A stretch of DNA of 51,658 bases from Candidatus Thorarchaeota archaeon (GCA_016840685.1 JAEORX010000005.1:1-51658), one strand, 5' to 3'. Positions 43,136-50,857 are shown, numbered from the stretch's first letter. Notes: generated by a model from the letters alone, not told the origin. Program-made: numbers and translations.

Positions 43136-44203
43136 ATGATGGTTAGGAACATAGTGATTAGTGGAGATACACTCACTGGAAAGACGATGGTCGCTATTGC
43201 CCTAGCAGCGAAGTTGAGATATATGAAGAAATCAGTCGGGTATTTCAAACCTGCTGGGACAAAGAGCTACGAACATAGCACAGAATCAGAAGATGTTGAT
43301 GAGGATGCAGCCATCATGAAAGAGCTACTTGGTATAAAGCAGAATCTTTCATGTATCTGCCCTATTGTACGAACAAATTCGAGCTATGATGAATTGCTCC
43401 GTATTGGCCATGATCAATTAATGAAGAAGTTGATGACCTGTTATTCTGAGATATCAGAAGGGTTGGATTATGTAATTGTTGAAGGTACAAAGGCATCATG
43501 GCATCTCATGCACGTGGATCTATCAACGCCTCAGATTGCAAAGGAACTGAACGCATCAGTGATCTGTCTTGTCAATTTTCCGGATATCACAGCCATTGAT
43601 GACATCCTTCTACAGGTCGAGCTGTTCAGGCAACAAGGGATTGAAAATCTGAGTATCATACTCAACATGGTGCCCCCGATGCTCAAGAAGACTGTGACTG
43701 AGCATATCGGTCCATTTCTCAAAGATAGAGGTGTTGATTTGGTCGGCGTTATCTATCTGAATCGTGAACTATTCAGCCCAACAGTTCGTGAAATACAACG
43801 TGCACTTAGTGGTGAGATGTTAACAGGTACAAACAAGATGGATCTTCTCATTGACCAGTTCATGGTTGGGAGTATGGCTCCAGAGAACGCACTTAAATGG
43901 TTCCGGAGAGTTCGTGACAAGGCTGTCATTACAAGTGGGGATCGAGCTGATATTTGTCTTACAGCCTTAGAAACAGACACCAACTTGTTAATCCTCACCG
44001 GCGGGATTGGTCCTGACATCGGGACAGTGGCGCGAGCTAGAGAGCTAGGCGTGCCAATAATGATGACAGCTCATGACACCTATACGACTGGTCATATTGT
44101 CGATGGTCTCATTGGCACAGTCACTGTAGATAACAAAGAGAAACTCTCCATTGTAGAGAACATTGTTGGTAAAGAACTAGACCTAGATACCATCCTGAAA
44201 TGA
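43136..44203 (+). CDS. P-loop BioD-like/DRTGG domain protein
   Basis: 355 residues. Residues 1-210 form a dethiobiotin-synthetase-like P-loop domain (G-D-T-L-T-G-K-T at 10-17, Y-V-I-V-E-G-T at the Walker B side). Residues about 215-325 are a DRTGG-type domain, with L-T-G-G-I-G-P-D near 285. This pair is also found at the N-terminus of long phosphate acetyltransferases and next to ADP-forming acyl-CoA synthetases in archaea, where it is thought to be regulatory. It has no acetyltransferase domain. It begins 1 nt after the synthetase stop. Confidence 0.8.
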   Translation: MMVRNIVISGDTLTGKTMVAIALAAKLRYMKKSVGYFKPAGTKSYEHSTESEDVDEDAAIMKELLGIKQNLSCICPIVRTNSSYDELLRIGHDQLMKKLMTCYSEISEGLDYVIVEGTKASWHLMHVDLSTPQIAKELNASVICLVNFPDITAIDDILLQVELFRQQGIENLSIILNMVPPMLKKTVTEHIGPFLKDRGVDLVGVIYLNRELFSPTVREIQRALSGEMLTGTNKMDLLIDQFMVGSMAPENALKWFRRVRDKAVITSGDRADICLTALETDTNLLILTGGIGPDIGTVARARELGVPIMMTAHDTYTTGHIVDGLIGTVTVDNKEKLSIVENIVGKELDLDTILK

Positions 44204-44218
44204 GCTTGACCGATAGGA

Positions 44219-44283
44219 GGGAGCCTTCAAGCTCCCGGTTCATAAAGAGATGAACGCACATACGCCGGGAGGAGCTATGTGCG
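44219..44283 (+). terminator. Two 3' hairpins after the synthetase operon
   Basis: GGGAGC-CTTCAA-GCTCCC (44219-44236) lies 15 nt after the stop. CGCACATA and TATGTGCG (44255-44262, 44276-44283) form a second 8-bp stem with a 13-nt loop. No clear T tract follows either, so their termination role is uncertain. Confidence 0.45.
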
Positions 44284-44323
44284 CTCGTTCATTGTAGTTG
44301 ATGATATGCAATAAGTCAGCTTG

Positions 44324-44429
44324 TGTGCTTAAGCCAATACTAGGTCATTAATCAGGGTATGATGCAGACCTGTTCAGGGTATCGTTCAGGTCTATTTTGT
44401 GCTTAAGTTCAAAATCCACTTATTTTGAA
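44324..44429 (+). promoter_or_regulatory. Repeat-rich regulatory region upstream of the beta-oxidation operon
   Basis: In a 315-bp gap without genes I see a 10-bp direct repeat TGTGCTTAAG (44324-44333, 44398-44407), a 9-bp direct repeat TCAGGGTAT (44352, 44374), an inverted repeat AGACCTG-N14-CAGGTCT (44366-44393), and a strong dyad TTCAAAAT-N6-ATTTTGAA (44408-44429). The dyad is the typical size of a homodimeric repressor site and lies just upstream of a TATA-like ATTTATGC at about 44463. Confidence 0.6.
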
Positions 44430-44493
44430 TCTTTTCGATGACTTTTGGACTGCTCGGAAAGCATTTATGCTGGCTCATATTTACCGGGGCCGT

Positions 44494-44513
44494 TCAACAT
44501 TAGTGTTGAGGTG
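44494..44513 (+). promoter_or_regulatory. Leader hairpin touching the Shine-Dalgarno of the nitroreductase gene
   Basis: TCAACA-TTAG-TGTTGA (44494-44509) shares its last two bases with the GAGGTG Shine-Dalgarno (44508-44513), 5 nt before the ATG. The stem could weaken ribosome access. Confidence 0.4.
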
Positions 44514-44518
44514 TACAA

Positions 44519-45280
44519 ATGGCTTCAGATGCAGAGAGTAAAGCTGCTGGTGAATCTGAAGAAGGAGTGAAAGTAGCTCAAGAACTTGAATCCCTCAAGT
44601 GGATTCGTGAGAGACGCTCCATAAGAGAATTCACTGGCGAAAAAATACCCGATGAACACATCGAGTTGATATTGGAAGCAGCTCGGCATGCGCCGAGTCC
44701 TGAGAACATGTTGATGATGCGTTTTGTAGTGGTTCGAGATGATCAAGACACCAAAGTCTTCCTTGCAGATATTGCACAAGAGATGGCTCAGACAGCCTTT
44801 GGAGGAGCTCCATTTGAGCTCACAAGTGGAAGAAACTGGTTTATCACAGATCCTTACAGAGCTGCAGTCTACGCACGACTTCGAGATGGTGAGTTATTCA
44901 GATATCCCGAGAAAAGCGATACGTGCATAATTGTCTGTGCTAGTGAGGCATGGCATGATGCAGGTTATCTCTATCCAAACTCCCTATTTGGTTCCGTCGT
45001 CTGTGGAATGGCTATAATGAATATGTGGCTAGTTGCCACTGAACTGGGTTATGGATGTGGTTATGAAGCTCTCACCTGCTCAGACCCCCGACACGCAGAA
45101 CTCGTAAGAGATAGACTTGGAATTCCTCCAATTTGGGAACCCATAACTGCTTTTTGTATTGGAAAACGAATCTCTCCAAGAGCATTAGGTCCCAGTAGAG
45201 CTCCTCTTGAAGGGCTTATGTACGAGGAACGTTGGGGTAAGCCCTATACAAGGCTAGCATTCAGGAAGGAGGGGAAGTGA
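44519..45280 (+). CDS. Nitroreductase-family flavoprotein
   Basis: 253 residues. The FMN-binding N-terminal motif R-R-S-I-R-E-F is followed by A-A-R-H-A-P-S-P-x-N, and a G-Y-G-C-G-Y-E-A segment lies in the last third. Family members are FMN-dependent NAD(P)H or ferredoxin oxidoreductases. As the first gene of an operon with beta-oxidation genes, it could move electrons to or from acyl-CoA or a quinone-like carrier; this is inference. It is followed 1 nt later by the next gene. Confidence 0.85.
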   Translation: MASDAESKAAGESEEGVKVAQELESLKWIRERRSIREFTGEKIPDEHIELILEAARHAPSPENMLMMRFVVVRDDQDTKVFLADIAQEMAQTAFGGAPFELTSGRNWFITDPYRAAVYARLRDGELFRYPEKSDTCIIVCASEAWHDAGYLYPNSLFGSVVCGMAIMNMWLVATELGYGCGYEALTCSDPRHAELVRDRLGIPPIWEPITAFCIGKRISPRALGPSRAPLEGLMYEERWGKPYTRLAFRKEGK

Positions 45281-45281
45281 C

Positions 45282-45809
45282 ATGGAAGTCAATTTCGAAG
45301 GCGAAACACTTGAGAATATGAAGAAGAAGGCTGAAGAAGCTGGTCTCACTCTTGAAGGATTCATCGAAGTGGTCATGGAGCAGTTCTGTGACAATACTGG
45401 TTCTAGAGTCTACACTGGTCGATGGACCGGTGGAGAGGTGGATGGTGAGAAGGGCTTTCGTTATGTCCCTCAATGGCCTTTCCGACCCGGTTTCAAGGAA
45501 GCCACTGGTGACAAAGTCAAGAAGTGGAAGTCCGGTGGGAAATCTTACCGAAAGCATCCAACTGGTGAATGGCCCTTCTATCCGCGACTCAAGGAAAGCG
45601 ATATTCAACATGAGTATTGGAACACCAAGAAGATGATTCACCAGTCATTCATTAATGATAGAAAGGGTCGTGTCGTTGTCTTAATGGAAGGCGACAAGTA
45701 TGATACATTTCTAGATAAGGTGAAATCCAGAAAAGGCAACTTCTGGGCAACCACAGTGGATGCAGTGATGCAGGAAGCTATTGATGATTGGATAGCAAAG
45801 GAGGAGTAA
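45282..45809 (+). CDS. Unknown protein with RHH-like ends and a Trp/Pro-rich middle
   Basis: 175 residues; I know no family. The first 35 residues (E-V-N-F-E-G-E-T-L-E-N-M, then A-G-L-T-L-E-G-F-I-E-V-V-M) read like a ribbon-helix-helix unit. The last 45 (V-V-V-L-M-E-G-D-K-Y, then T-T-V-D-A-V-M-Q-E-A-I-D-D-W) read like a second. Between them is an unusual stretch rich in W, P, G and K with two similar copies of a (Q/E)-W-P-F-(R/Y)-P-(G/R) segment. The gene is inside the nitroreductase/SCP2/3HCDH operon with 1-nt and 4-nt spacing, so it probably serves that pathway, possibly as its regulator. Confidence 0.7.
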   Translation: MEVNFEGETLENMKKKAEEAGLTLEGFIEVVMEQFCDNTGSRVYTGRWTGGEVDGEKGFRYVPQWPFRPGFKEATGDKVKKWKSGGKSYRKHPTGEWPFYPRLKESDIQHEYWNTKKMIHQSFINDRKGRVVVLMEGDKYDTFLDKVKSRKGNFWATTVDAVMQEAIDDWIAKEE

Positions 45810-45813
45810 AGAA

Positions 45814-46173
45814 ATGTCTCAACTACAAGAATTTTTCAAATTCCTTATGACACAATGCAATGCTAAGGACGACCTCAAGAAGCAACTTGCAGATTGGGTT
45901 GGTCCGTATCATGGCAAGATACTTCAGGTTTACACTGAGGAAGGACCAAGTTATATGGTGGTGACAAAGGACAAGATTGAGATCTTCGATGGTGTTTACC
46001 CAAGTCCTGATGTCATCTACAAAGCTAACTCAGAAGTATTACTAGGTATATTCACTGGAGAAGTTCCATTTAAAGACACAATGAAGGATGGGCGTCTGGA
46101 AGTGATTGGTAATGCTCATGAGAGCGATCCTCTAGCCAATCTAATCCTAGCAGTAATGATGGGCGCAATGTAG
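45814..46173 (+). CDS. SCP2-like sterol/lipid-carrier domain protein
   Basis: 119 residues. A single SCP2-like domain: Y-M-V-V-T-K-D-K-I-E-I-F-D-G strand pair, then the P-D-V-I-Y-K-A-N-S-E-V-L-L-G-I-F-T-G segment and L-E-V-I-G-N typical of the fold. Such domains bind fatty acyl chains or other hydrophobic ligands and often sit with beta-oxidation genes. Its spacing to the neighbours (4 and 12 nt) places it in the operon. Ligand unknown. Confidence 0.78.
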   Translation: MSQLQEFFKFLMTQCNAKDDLKKQLADWVGPYHGKILQVYTEEGPSYMVVTKDKIEIFDGVYPSPDVIYKANSEVLLGIFTGEVPFKDTMKDGRLEVIGNAHESDPLANLILAVMMGAM

Positions 46174-46185
46174 GAGGTCAGGTAT

Positions 46186-47307
46186 ATGGTAAATAAAATT
46201 GCAGTCATTGGAGCCGGTCTCATGGGCGCTGGCATTGCTTATGTTTCAGCATGGAACGGTTTCAATGTAAGTATCGTTGATACTAAGCAGGAGTTCGTAG
46301 ACAAAGGTATGGAGCGTATCCGTACAGATGTCATGACTGGCATTGACAAAGGGAAAATCTCTATGGGTGACGCAGAAGGTCTCATGAGCAGACTGAAACC
46401 AACCGTTAATCTTGAAGATGCTGTTAAAGATGCTGATTTGGTTATCGAAGCAATCTTCGAGAACATGGATGTCAAGAAAGAAATCTTCGCCAAGATAGAT
46501 GCTGCTGCTCCATCACATGCAATTCTTGCGACAAACACATCTTCATTGAGTATTGACGAGTTGGCAACAGCAACAAAGAGACCTGACAAATTCATCGGTA
46601 TGCACTACTTCTCACCTGTCCCAGCGATGAAGCTGCTAGAGCTAGTTATTGGAGAAAAGACAAGTGATGAAACAATTGCTGCTGTTGAAACTGTTGGGAA
46701 GACTCAGGGCAAAACAACTGTAAGGGCAAAGAATAGTCCTGGTTTCATTGTAAATCGGATTCTTAATCCCGCACTTCTTGAAGCAATTCGTATGTATGAA
46801 AGAGGTGAGGCGACGAAGGAGGAAATTGATACTGCAATGGTCAGTATAGGCAAAGCTCCAGCAGGTCCCTTTTCTCTGGGTGATTTTGTCGGACTTGATA
46901 TTGCATTCAATGCTATGTCAACCCTATACAGAGAAATTGGCGACTGCTTCAAGCCTCCTGATACATTGAAGAACCTTGTTGATGCAGGACATATAGGTAT
47001 GAAGTCCAAGAAGGGCTTCTACTCCTATGGTGCGGATGAAACTGAGCCAGAACCTCCGAAGGGTGCTGATCCGCAATGGATTGTTGAACGCATCAACATA
47101 CCCGCCATTCGGGAAGCAATGATTCTTGTTGATGACAACATTGCTAATGAGGAAGACATCAATATGGCTATGAAGCTTGGAGCAAGTTGGCCAATGGGGC
47201 CATTTGAAATGCTCAAGCATTTTGGTGTAGACAAGGTACGTGATTTCATCAAGAAACTCCAAGAAGAATTTGGCGATTGTTATTCAATGCCCAAGTATCT
47301 AGGTTAG
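46186..47307 (+). CDS. 3-Hydroxyacyl-CoA dehydrogenase
   Basis: 373 residues. NAD-binding Rossmann domain with G-A-G-L-M-G-A-G-I-A at the start, catalytic His in M-H-Y-F-S-P-V-P, and N-S-P-G-F-I-V-N-R-I at the linker. A helical C-terminal dimer domain is followed by a second, partial copy (about 290-373: N-E-E-D-I-N-M-A-M-K-L-G-A-S-W-P-M-G-P-F). The enzyme oxidises 3-hydroxyacyl-CoA to 3-ketoacyl-CoA. It is longer than the 280-residue bacterial butyrate-type enzymes because of the duplicated C-terminal domain. It ends the operon; a hairpin terminator follows. Confidence 0.93.
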   Translation: MVNKIAVIGAGLMGAGIAYVSAWNGFNVSIVDTKQEFVDKGMERIRTDVMTGIDKGKISMGDAEGLMSRLKPTVNLEDAVKDADLVIEAIFENMDVKKEIFAKIDAAAPSHAILATNTSSLSIDELATATKRPDKFIGMHYFSPVPAMKLLELVIGEKTSDETIAAVETVGKTQGKTTVRAKNSPGFIVNRILNPALLEAIRMYERGEATKEEIDTAMVSIGKAPAGPFSLGDFVGLDIAFNAMSTLYREIGDCFKPPDTLKNLVDAGHIGMKSKKGFYSYGADETEPEPPKGADPQWIVERINIPAIREAMILVDDNIANEEDINMAMKLGASWPMGPFEMLKHFGVDKVRDFIKKLQEEFGDCYSMPKYLG

Positions 47308-47314
47308 GAATTCT

Positions 47315-47349
47315 AGGCGGGGTGTCAAACCCTGCCTTTTTCTTATTTT
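47315..47349 (+). terminator. Intrinsic-type terminator after 3-hydroxyacyl-CoA dehydrogenase
   Basis: A 9-bp stem AGGCGGGGT / ACCCTGCCT (47315-47337, one G-T pair, 5-nt loop) is followed by a T-rich tract. Confidence 0.75.
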
Positions 47350-47397
47350 TAAGCACTTCAAGAATAACTGACATCTTTCTATCCTTGATAAATGGGG

Positions 47398-47405
47398 TTT
47401 ATAAG
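47398..47405 (+). promoter_or_regulatory. TATA box of the first enoyl-CoA hydratase gene
   Basis: TTTATAAG predicts transcription from about 47427, 26 nt before the ATG at 47453. Confidence 0.6.
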
Positions 47406-47452
47406 TCGGTCACGACCTTCGAAAAACTATAGTCTCCCAAAAGGTGGAAAAA

Positions 47453-48265
47453 ATGCCAGAATACGAAACAATGCTCTATTCAAAAGAGGGCTCTTTCCTT
47501 TCACCTGCAAAGAATGTAGCTGTAATCAAAATGAATCGCCTTGACTCATTGAATAGCATCAATGACCAATTTCTCAATGATCTTGTTGCAGCCCTGCAAG
47601 AGGCTGAAAACGATCCTGAAATTAGGTCAGTTGTAATTGCTTCTGCGCATGAGAAGGTTTATTGTACTGGGGCGGACCTCAAGACCGCACAGGGTTTCCT
47701 TGGTAAACCTGATGAAGTCAAACCGCTCCTTGAGGAAGGTCAGAAGGCTGTAGACACAATTGCCAAACTAAGCAAACCTGTCATAGCAGCAATCAATGGA
47801 CTTTGTCTTGGTGGTGGAACCGAAATTGCTCTTGCGTGCGACATTCGAATTTGTGAAACAGAAGCAAAGATTGGAACTCCTGAGGTCAGTCTAGGACTTA
47901 TCCCTGCATGGGGTGGTTGCGTAAGACTCCCAAGAGTTGTTGGACTTGGAAAAGCAATGGAGATTATCCTTACCGGTGGTCAGGTAACAGCTCAAGAGGC
48001 TCTGGATATGGGCCTGGTGAGCAAAGTTGTTAGTAAGGATGAGTTGTTGAGCCAAGCTATGTGGTATGGTGCAAAACTAGGTGGCAATGCACCAGTTGCA
48101 TTGAAGCTAGCAAAACAAGCAACACACATGGCTTTTGAAGAGGATTATAATGATAATTTTGAGTTTCAAACAAAAGCCGGTATGGAATGTTTCAGTACAA
48201 AGGATCTTGGTGAGGGAATCGCCTCTGTCTTTGAGAAACGTAGAGGTAAGTTTACTGGAGAATAG
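47453..48265 (+). CDS. Enoyl-CoA hydratase/isomerase 1
   Basis: 270 residues from ATG 47453, with AAGGTGG 6 nt upstream. Crotonase fold: oxyanion-hole segments C-T-G-A-D-L and G-L-C-L-G-G-G-T-E, and both catalytic glutamates (G-G-G-T-E-I-A and P-E-V-S-L-G), consistent with hydration of 2-enoyl-CoA. The helical C-terminal tail includes F-E-K-R-R-G-K-F. It has its own TATA box and a strong terminator, so it is a single-gene unit beside the beta-oxidation operon. Confidence 0.92.
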   Translation: MPEYETMLYSKEGSFLSPAKNVAVIKMNRLDSLNSINDQFLNDLVAALQEAENDPEIRSVVIASAHEKVYCTGADLKTAQGFLGKPDEVKPLLEEGQKAVDTIAKLSKPVIAAINGLCLGGGTEIALACDIRICETEAKIGTPEVSLGLIPAWGGCVRLPRVVGLGKAMEIILTGGQVTAQEALDMGLVSKVVSKDELLSQAMWYGAKLGGNAPVALKLAKQATHMAFEEDYNDNFEFQTKAGMECFSTKDLGEGIASVFEKRRGKFTGE

Positions 48266-48279
48266 TTCATTTTTTGTCT

Positions 48280-48316
48280 GACCCCGGTTCTCCGGGGTCT
48301 TTCTTCTCTTTTTCAT
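48280..48316 (+). terminator. Strong intrinsic-type terminator after enoyl-CoA hydratase 1
   Basis: A perfect 8-bp stem GACCCCGG / CCGGGGTC with TTCT loop (48280-48299), followed by a pyrimidine tract rich in T. Confidence 0.82.
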
Positions 48317-48425
48317 GGTTAATCGTCAACCTTAAGACCCCGTAATCTCAGCAGAGTTTCATACTGTAAACAATATGAGCCACTCTCTGATTGACAGGAC
48401 TGGCTCTTCCTACGGAGGAAATGAA

Positions 48426-49592
48426 ATGGCAAGAAAAGTTGCTGTTGTCGCTGCCGGCCACAGCAAATTTGGTAAAAGGTATGATGCCACTATGAGAGAG
48501 CTCTGTGCAGAAGCGTATAAGCCAATCTATGAAGATGGACTTACGCAAGATAAGATAGATGCATCAGTTCTCTCGTATGCTGCATCTCAATTCACAGGTC
48601 AAGGAGCTGGTTCAGCCTTAATCGCGGACTATCTAGGCCTTCAAAACAAACCTCACCTACGAGTTGAATCAGCTTGCACAACAGGTACTGCAAGTCTAAG
48701 AGCTGCGTGGGGCATGGTGGCTGCAGGGCTTTATGATGTCATGTTGGTCCTTGGAGTTGAGCAGATGAACAGAGTCTCGTCAGCAACTGCAACTGAATAT
48801 ATGTCGCAAGCTGGAGACATGAGATGGGAATATCCATACGGAATTAGCTTTCCTGCGTTCTATGCTCTTATGGCTTCAAGATACATGCATGAATATAATC
48901 TCCCTCACGAAGTTCTTTCGATGATTTCTGTAAAATCTCATCATTACGGTGCGCAAAATCCCAAGTCGCATCTTCCAAGAGAGGTCACTCTGGAAGAAGC
49001 ACACAACTCTGTACCAATATGTAGGCCACTAAATCTCTATGATTGTAGTCTTATTACAGATGGCGCAGCAGGAGTTGTAATTGCCGCTGAAGAACGCGTG
49101 AAGGAATTCACAGATAGACCAATGTGGATTAGAGGTATTGGTGCAGGAGCTTCAGCAATGATGATCCAAGATAGAGAATCACTTACCTCAATACCTGGTG
49201 CAAAACGTGCTGCGAAAGCTGCTTTTGAGATGGCTGGTCTCAAGCCTGAGGACATGAATATGGCTGAAGTGCACGATTGCTTCAGTATAGCTGAGATGAT
49301 TGCATATGAAGACATAGGTTTTGCAGAACCAGGAAAAGGCCGAGAACTAATAGAAAACAAAGAAGTATATCACGATGGCCGAATTCCTGTGAACTGTGAT
49401 GGTGGTCTTAAGAGTAAAGGTCATCCACTTGGTGCAACTGGTCTTTCAATGACCTATGAAATCATGAAGCAGATGAGAGGCGAGTCTGAGAATCAATCCC
49501 GACAAATTAAGGACGTCAAATATGGTCTTGCACATAATGTCGGACAGTCAGGCCAGTTCGTCAATGTGTTCATCTTCGAGAGAGGTTGGTAA
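48426..49592 (+). CDS. Thiolase (acetyl-CoA C-acetyltransferase, SCP2-thiolase type)
   Basis: 388 residues. I start at ATG 48426, which has GGAGG 7 nt upstream; the frame extends to an ATG at 48375 without a Shine-Dalgarno. The nucleophile is C84 in E-S-A-C-T-T-G. The H-D-C motif (V-H-D-C-F-S) and G-H-P-L-G-A-T-G follow. The usual second active-site cysteine loop near the C-terminus (C-x-G-G/C) reads A-H-N-V-G-Q-S-G, as in archaeal thiolases that work with a DUF35 partner. It cleaves 3-ketoacyl-CoA or condenses two acetyl-CoA. It is coupled to the DUF35 gene 2 nt downstream. Confidence 0.92.
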   Translation: MARKVAVVAAGHSKFGKRYDATMRELCAEAYKPIYEDGLTQDKIDASVLSYAASQFTGQGAGSALIADYLGLQNKPHLRVESACTTGTASLRAAWGMVAAGLYDVMLVLGVEQMNRVSSATATEYMSQAGDMRWEYPYGISFPAFYALMASRYMHEYNLPHEVLSMISVKSHHYGAQNPKSHLPREVTLEEAHNSVPICRPLNLYDCSLITDGAAGVVIAAEERVKEFTDRPMWIRGIGAGASAMMIQDRESLTSIPGAKRAAKAAFEMAGLKPEDMNMAEVHDCFSIAEMIAYEDIGFAEPGKGRELIENKEVYHDGRIPVNCDGGLKSKGHPLGATGLSMTYEIMKQMRGESENQSRQIKDVKYGLAHNVGQSGQFVNVFIFERGW

Positions 49593-49594
49593 AA

Positions 49595-50008
49595 ATGGCG
49601 GAACACAAAGAGATCTATCTGGGTTACTCTACAGACAAGGCTGTGACACCCTTTCTGCAGAAATTCTTGGAGGCACTAGATGCTGGGAAAATCATGAAGA
49701 GCAAGTGTACAAAGTGCGGAGCTGAGTACCTCCCTCCAAGACAACAATGCCAGAAGGATTTGAGTGAGTGTGAACTGACTGAGTTTACTGAGAGAGAAGC
49801 AAAGCTTTACTCATATGTCATTGTCGACTTCGCTCCAGCAAGCCTATCCTCAAAGCAACCATATATCGTTGCAATAGGCGAATTCCCGTCTGGCCTGAGG
49901 TTGACCGCACATATTACCAATCCAATGGGTCCTCCCACTGTTGGAATGCCTTTGAAACTCGCTTTTGAACATCAAGATAAAATGGTCACTTACAAGTGGC
50001 TAGTTTAG
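49595..50008 (+). CDS. DUF35 zinc-ribbon OB-fold protein (thiolase partner)
   Basis: 137 residues from ATG 49595. It has an N-terminal helix, a rubredoxin-like zinc ribbon (C-T-K-C-G and the C-Q...C pair) and a C-terminal OB-fold with A-I-G-E-F-P-S-G-L-R-L. In archaea such proteins bridge thiolase and HMG-CoA synthase and bind CoA in a shared site. No HMG-CoA synthase is next to it here, so it may serve the thiolase alone. In the second cysteine pair the spacing is C-x7-C, longer than the usual C-x2-C. Confidence 0.88.
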   Translation: MAEHKEIYLGYSTDKAVTPFLQKFLEALDAGKIMKSKCTKCGAEYLPPRQQCQKDLSECELTEFTEREAKLYSYVIVDFAPASLSSKQPYIVAIGEFPSGLRLTAHITNPMGPPTVGMPLKLAFEHQDKMVTYKWLV

Positions 50009-50011
50009 TTC

Positions 50012-50034
50012 GGAGTGAGCCTTCGGGCTCCTCC
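50012..50034. terminator. Bidirectional hairpin between convergent thiolase/DUF35 and ferredoxin genes
   Basis: GAGCC-TTCG-GGCTC extended by GGAG/CTCC around one bulged T. The stem lies 3 nt after the DUF35 stop and 2 nt from the ferredoxin stop on the other strand; it has a UUCG tetraloop. Confidence 0.72.
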
Positions 50035-50036
50035 TT

Positions 50037-50231
50037 CTATTTCTTTGTGGTGCCATTTCGAAATGAGATACACCCATTTGGACATGCTTCTATACAATTT
50101 CCACAATCTTTGCAATACTGGACATGTGCAATCTGAGGTTTCTCATCTAGCTTCTCATATACTCCATACCTGCATGTCTTCACACAGGTTCCGCATCCAT
50201 CACAGCAGTTCATATCCAGTATTGTTGGAAT
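50037..50231 (-). CDS. 2[4Fe-4S] ferredoxin (probable ATT start)
   Basis: A small ferredoxin read from the minus strand. The first cluster motif is C-D-G-C-G-T-C-V-K-T-C and the second C-K-D-C-G-N-C-I-E-A-C-P, the classic two-cubane pattern, with about 64 residues ending T-T-K-K. No ATG, GTG or TTG exists upstream of the first motif except an ATG (50213) only two codons before the first Cys. An AGGTGAG Shine-Dalgarno lies 5 nt upstream of ATT 50229-50231, which would give the normal P-T-I-L-D-M-N leader strand. I therefore place initiation at ATT, with ATG 50213 as the conservative alternative. It could carry electrons for the nearby oxidoreductases. Confidence 0.8.
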   Translation of the reverse strand: MPTILDMNCCDGCGTCVKTCRYGVYEKLDEKPQIAHVQYCKDCGNCIEACPNGCISFRNGTTKK

Positions 50232-50308
50232 GGCTTCTCACCTGTTTCTTTTAGAATTAACAGATGATAGTGCCATAATAATGATAGTTTAGTGACATAA
50301 TTCAATCG

Positions 50309-50662
50309 TCAAGTGTAGTTGTGATCGTACTGCGACATTGTTTCCAAGATTGATGACCAACGAGTCTGCATTGTGACAGCTTTCAATGTTTCAAGATAGA
50401 TGAATGATGCCTCCTTTGAATCGCAGCAGTCAATCTTCTCAAGGGCTGAATCAATCATACGTTTGATATCATCCAATCTTCGCTTACCAGCATTCCGTCT
50501 GTAACCAGAAAAGACGACATAGTCTCTTTTTTGATCCCTGAGCCCCTCAATGAGTCGAGTTTCTTCCTGGACAACAGTCTTGAATTCGTAGGAACTCTCA
50601 AGAGATGACTTCATCGCTCTAAGACTCTGTGTCCAAACATCTTTCTTCTCCGAGGCGACCAT
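50309..50662 (-). CDS. Small helical protein of unknown function
   Basis: 117 residues, charged and helical, beginning V-A-S-E-K-K-D-V-W and with a C-C pair near residue 79. It lies between the ferredoxin and the second enoyl-CoA hydratase. No motif that I recognise. The ATG at 50662 has no strong Shine-Dalgarno. The codon pattern and the lack of competing frames favour a real gene. Confidence 0.55.
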   Translation of the reverse strand: MVASEKKDVWTQSLRAMKSSLESSYEFKTVVQEETRLIEGLRDQKRDYVVFSGYRRNAGKRRLDDIKRMIDSALEKIDCCDSKEASFIYLETLKAVTMQTRWSSILETMSQYDHNYT

Positions 50663-50857
50663 TAAATCAATCTCCGGGCGGTACTCATTAAATTAACACA
50701 AACCAGTAATTAAACATTGAGTGATTCCGAGGTAATACGCGCGGGCATGCATCTCGTGTGTCATTGCAAAGTTAAACCGAAGTTACTGATACAATCTTAA
50801 TTTCCGAAGGCTTATTACACACGTTTACCAAAGTGAGAAAAACTAGGAGGAAGTGCT

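Noticed and set aside
44250-44297. 15-codon frame with a GGAGG site within the second hairpin after the synthetase operon
   Set aside because: Too short and unsupported; the hairpin explains the sequence better.
46239-47262. Minus-strand frames opposite 3-hydroxyacyl-CoA dehydrogenase
   Set aside because: Shadows of a conserved enzyme.
50015-50254. 79-codon plus-strand frame in the DUF35-ferredoxin interval
   Set aside because: The opposite strand encodes an unmistakable 2[4Fe-4S] ferredoxin.
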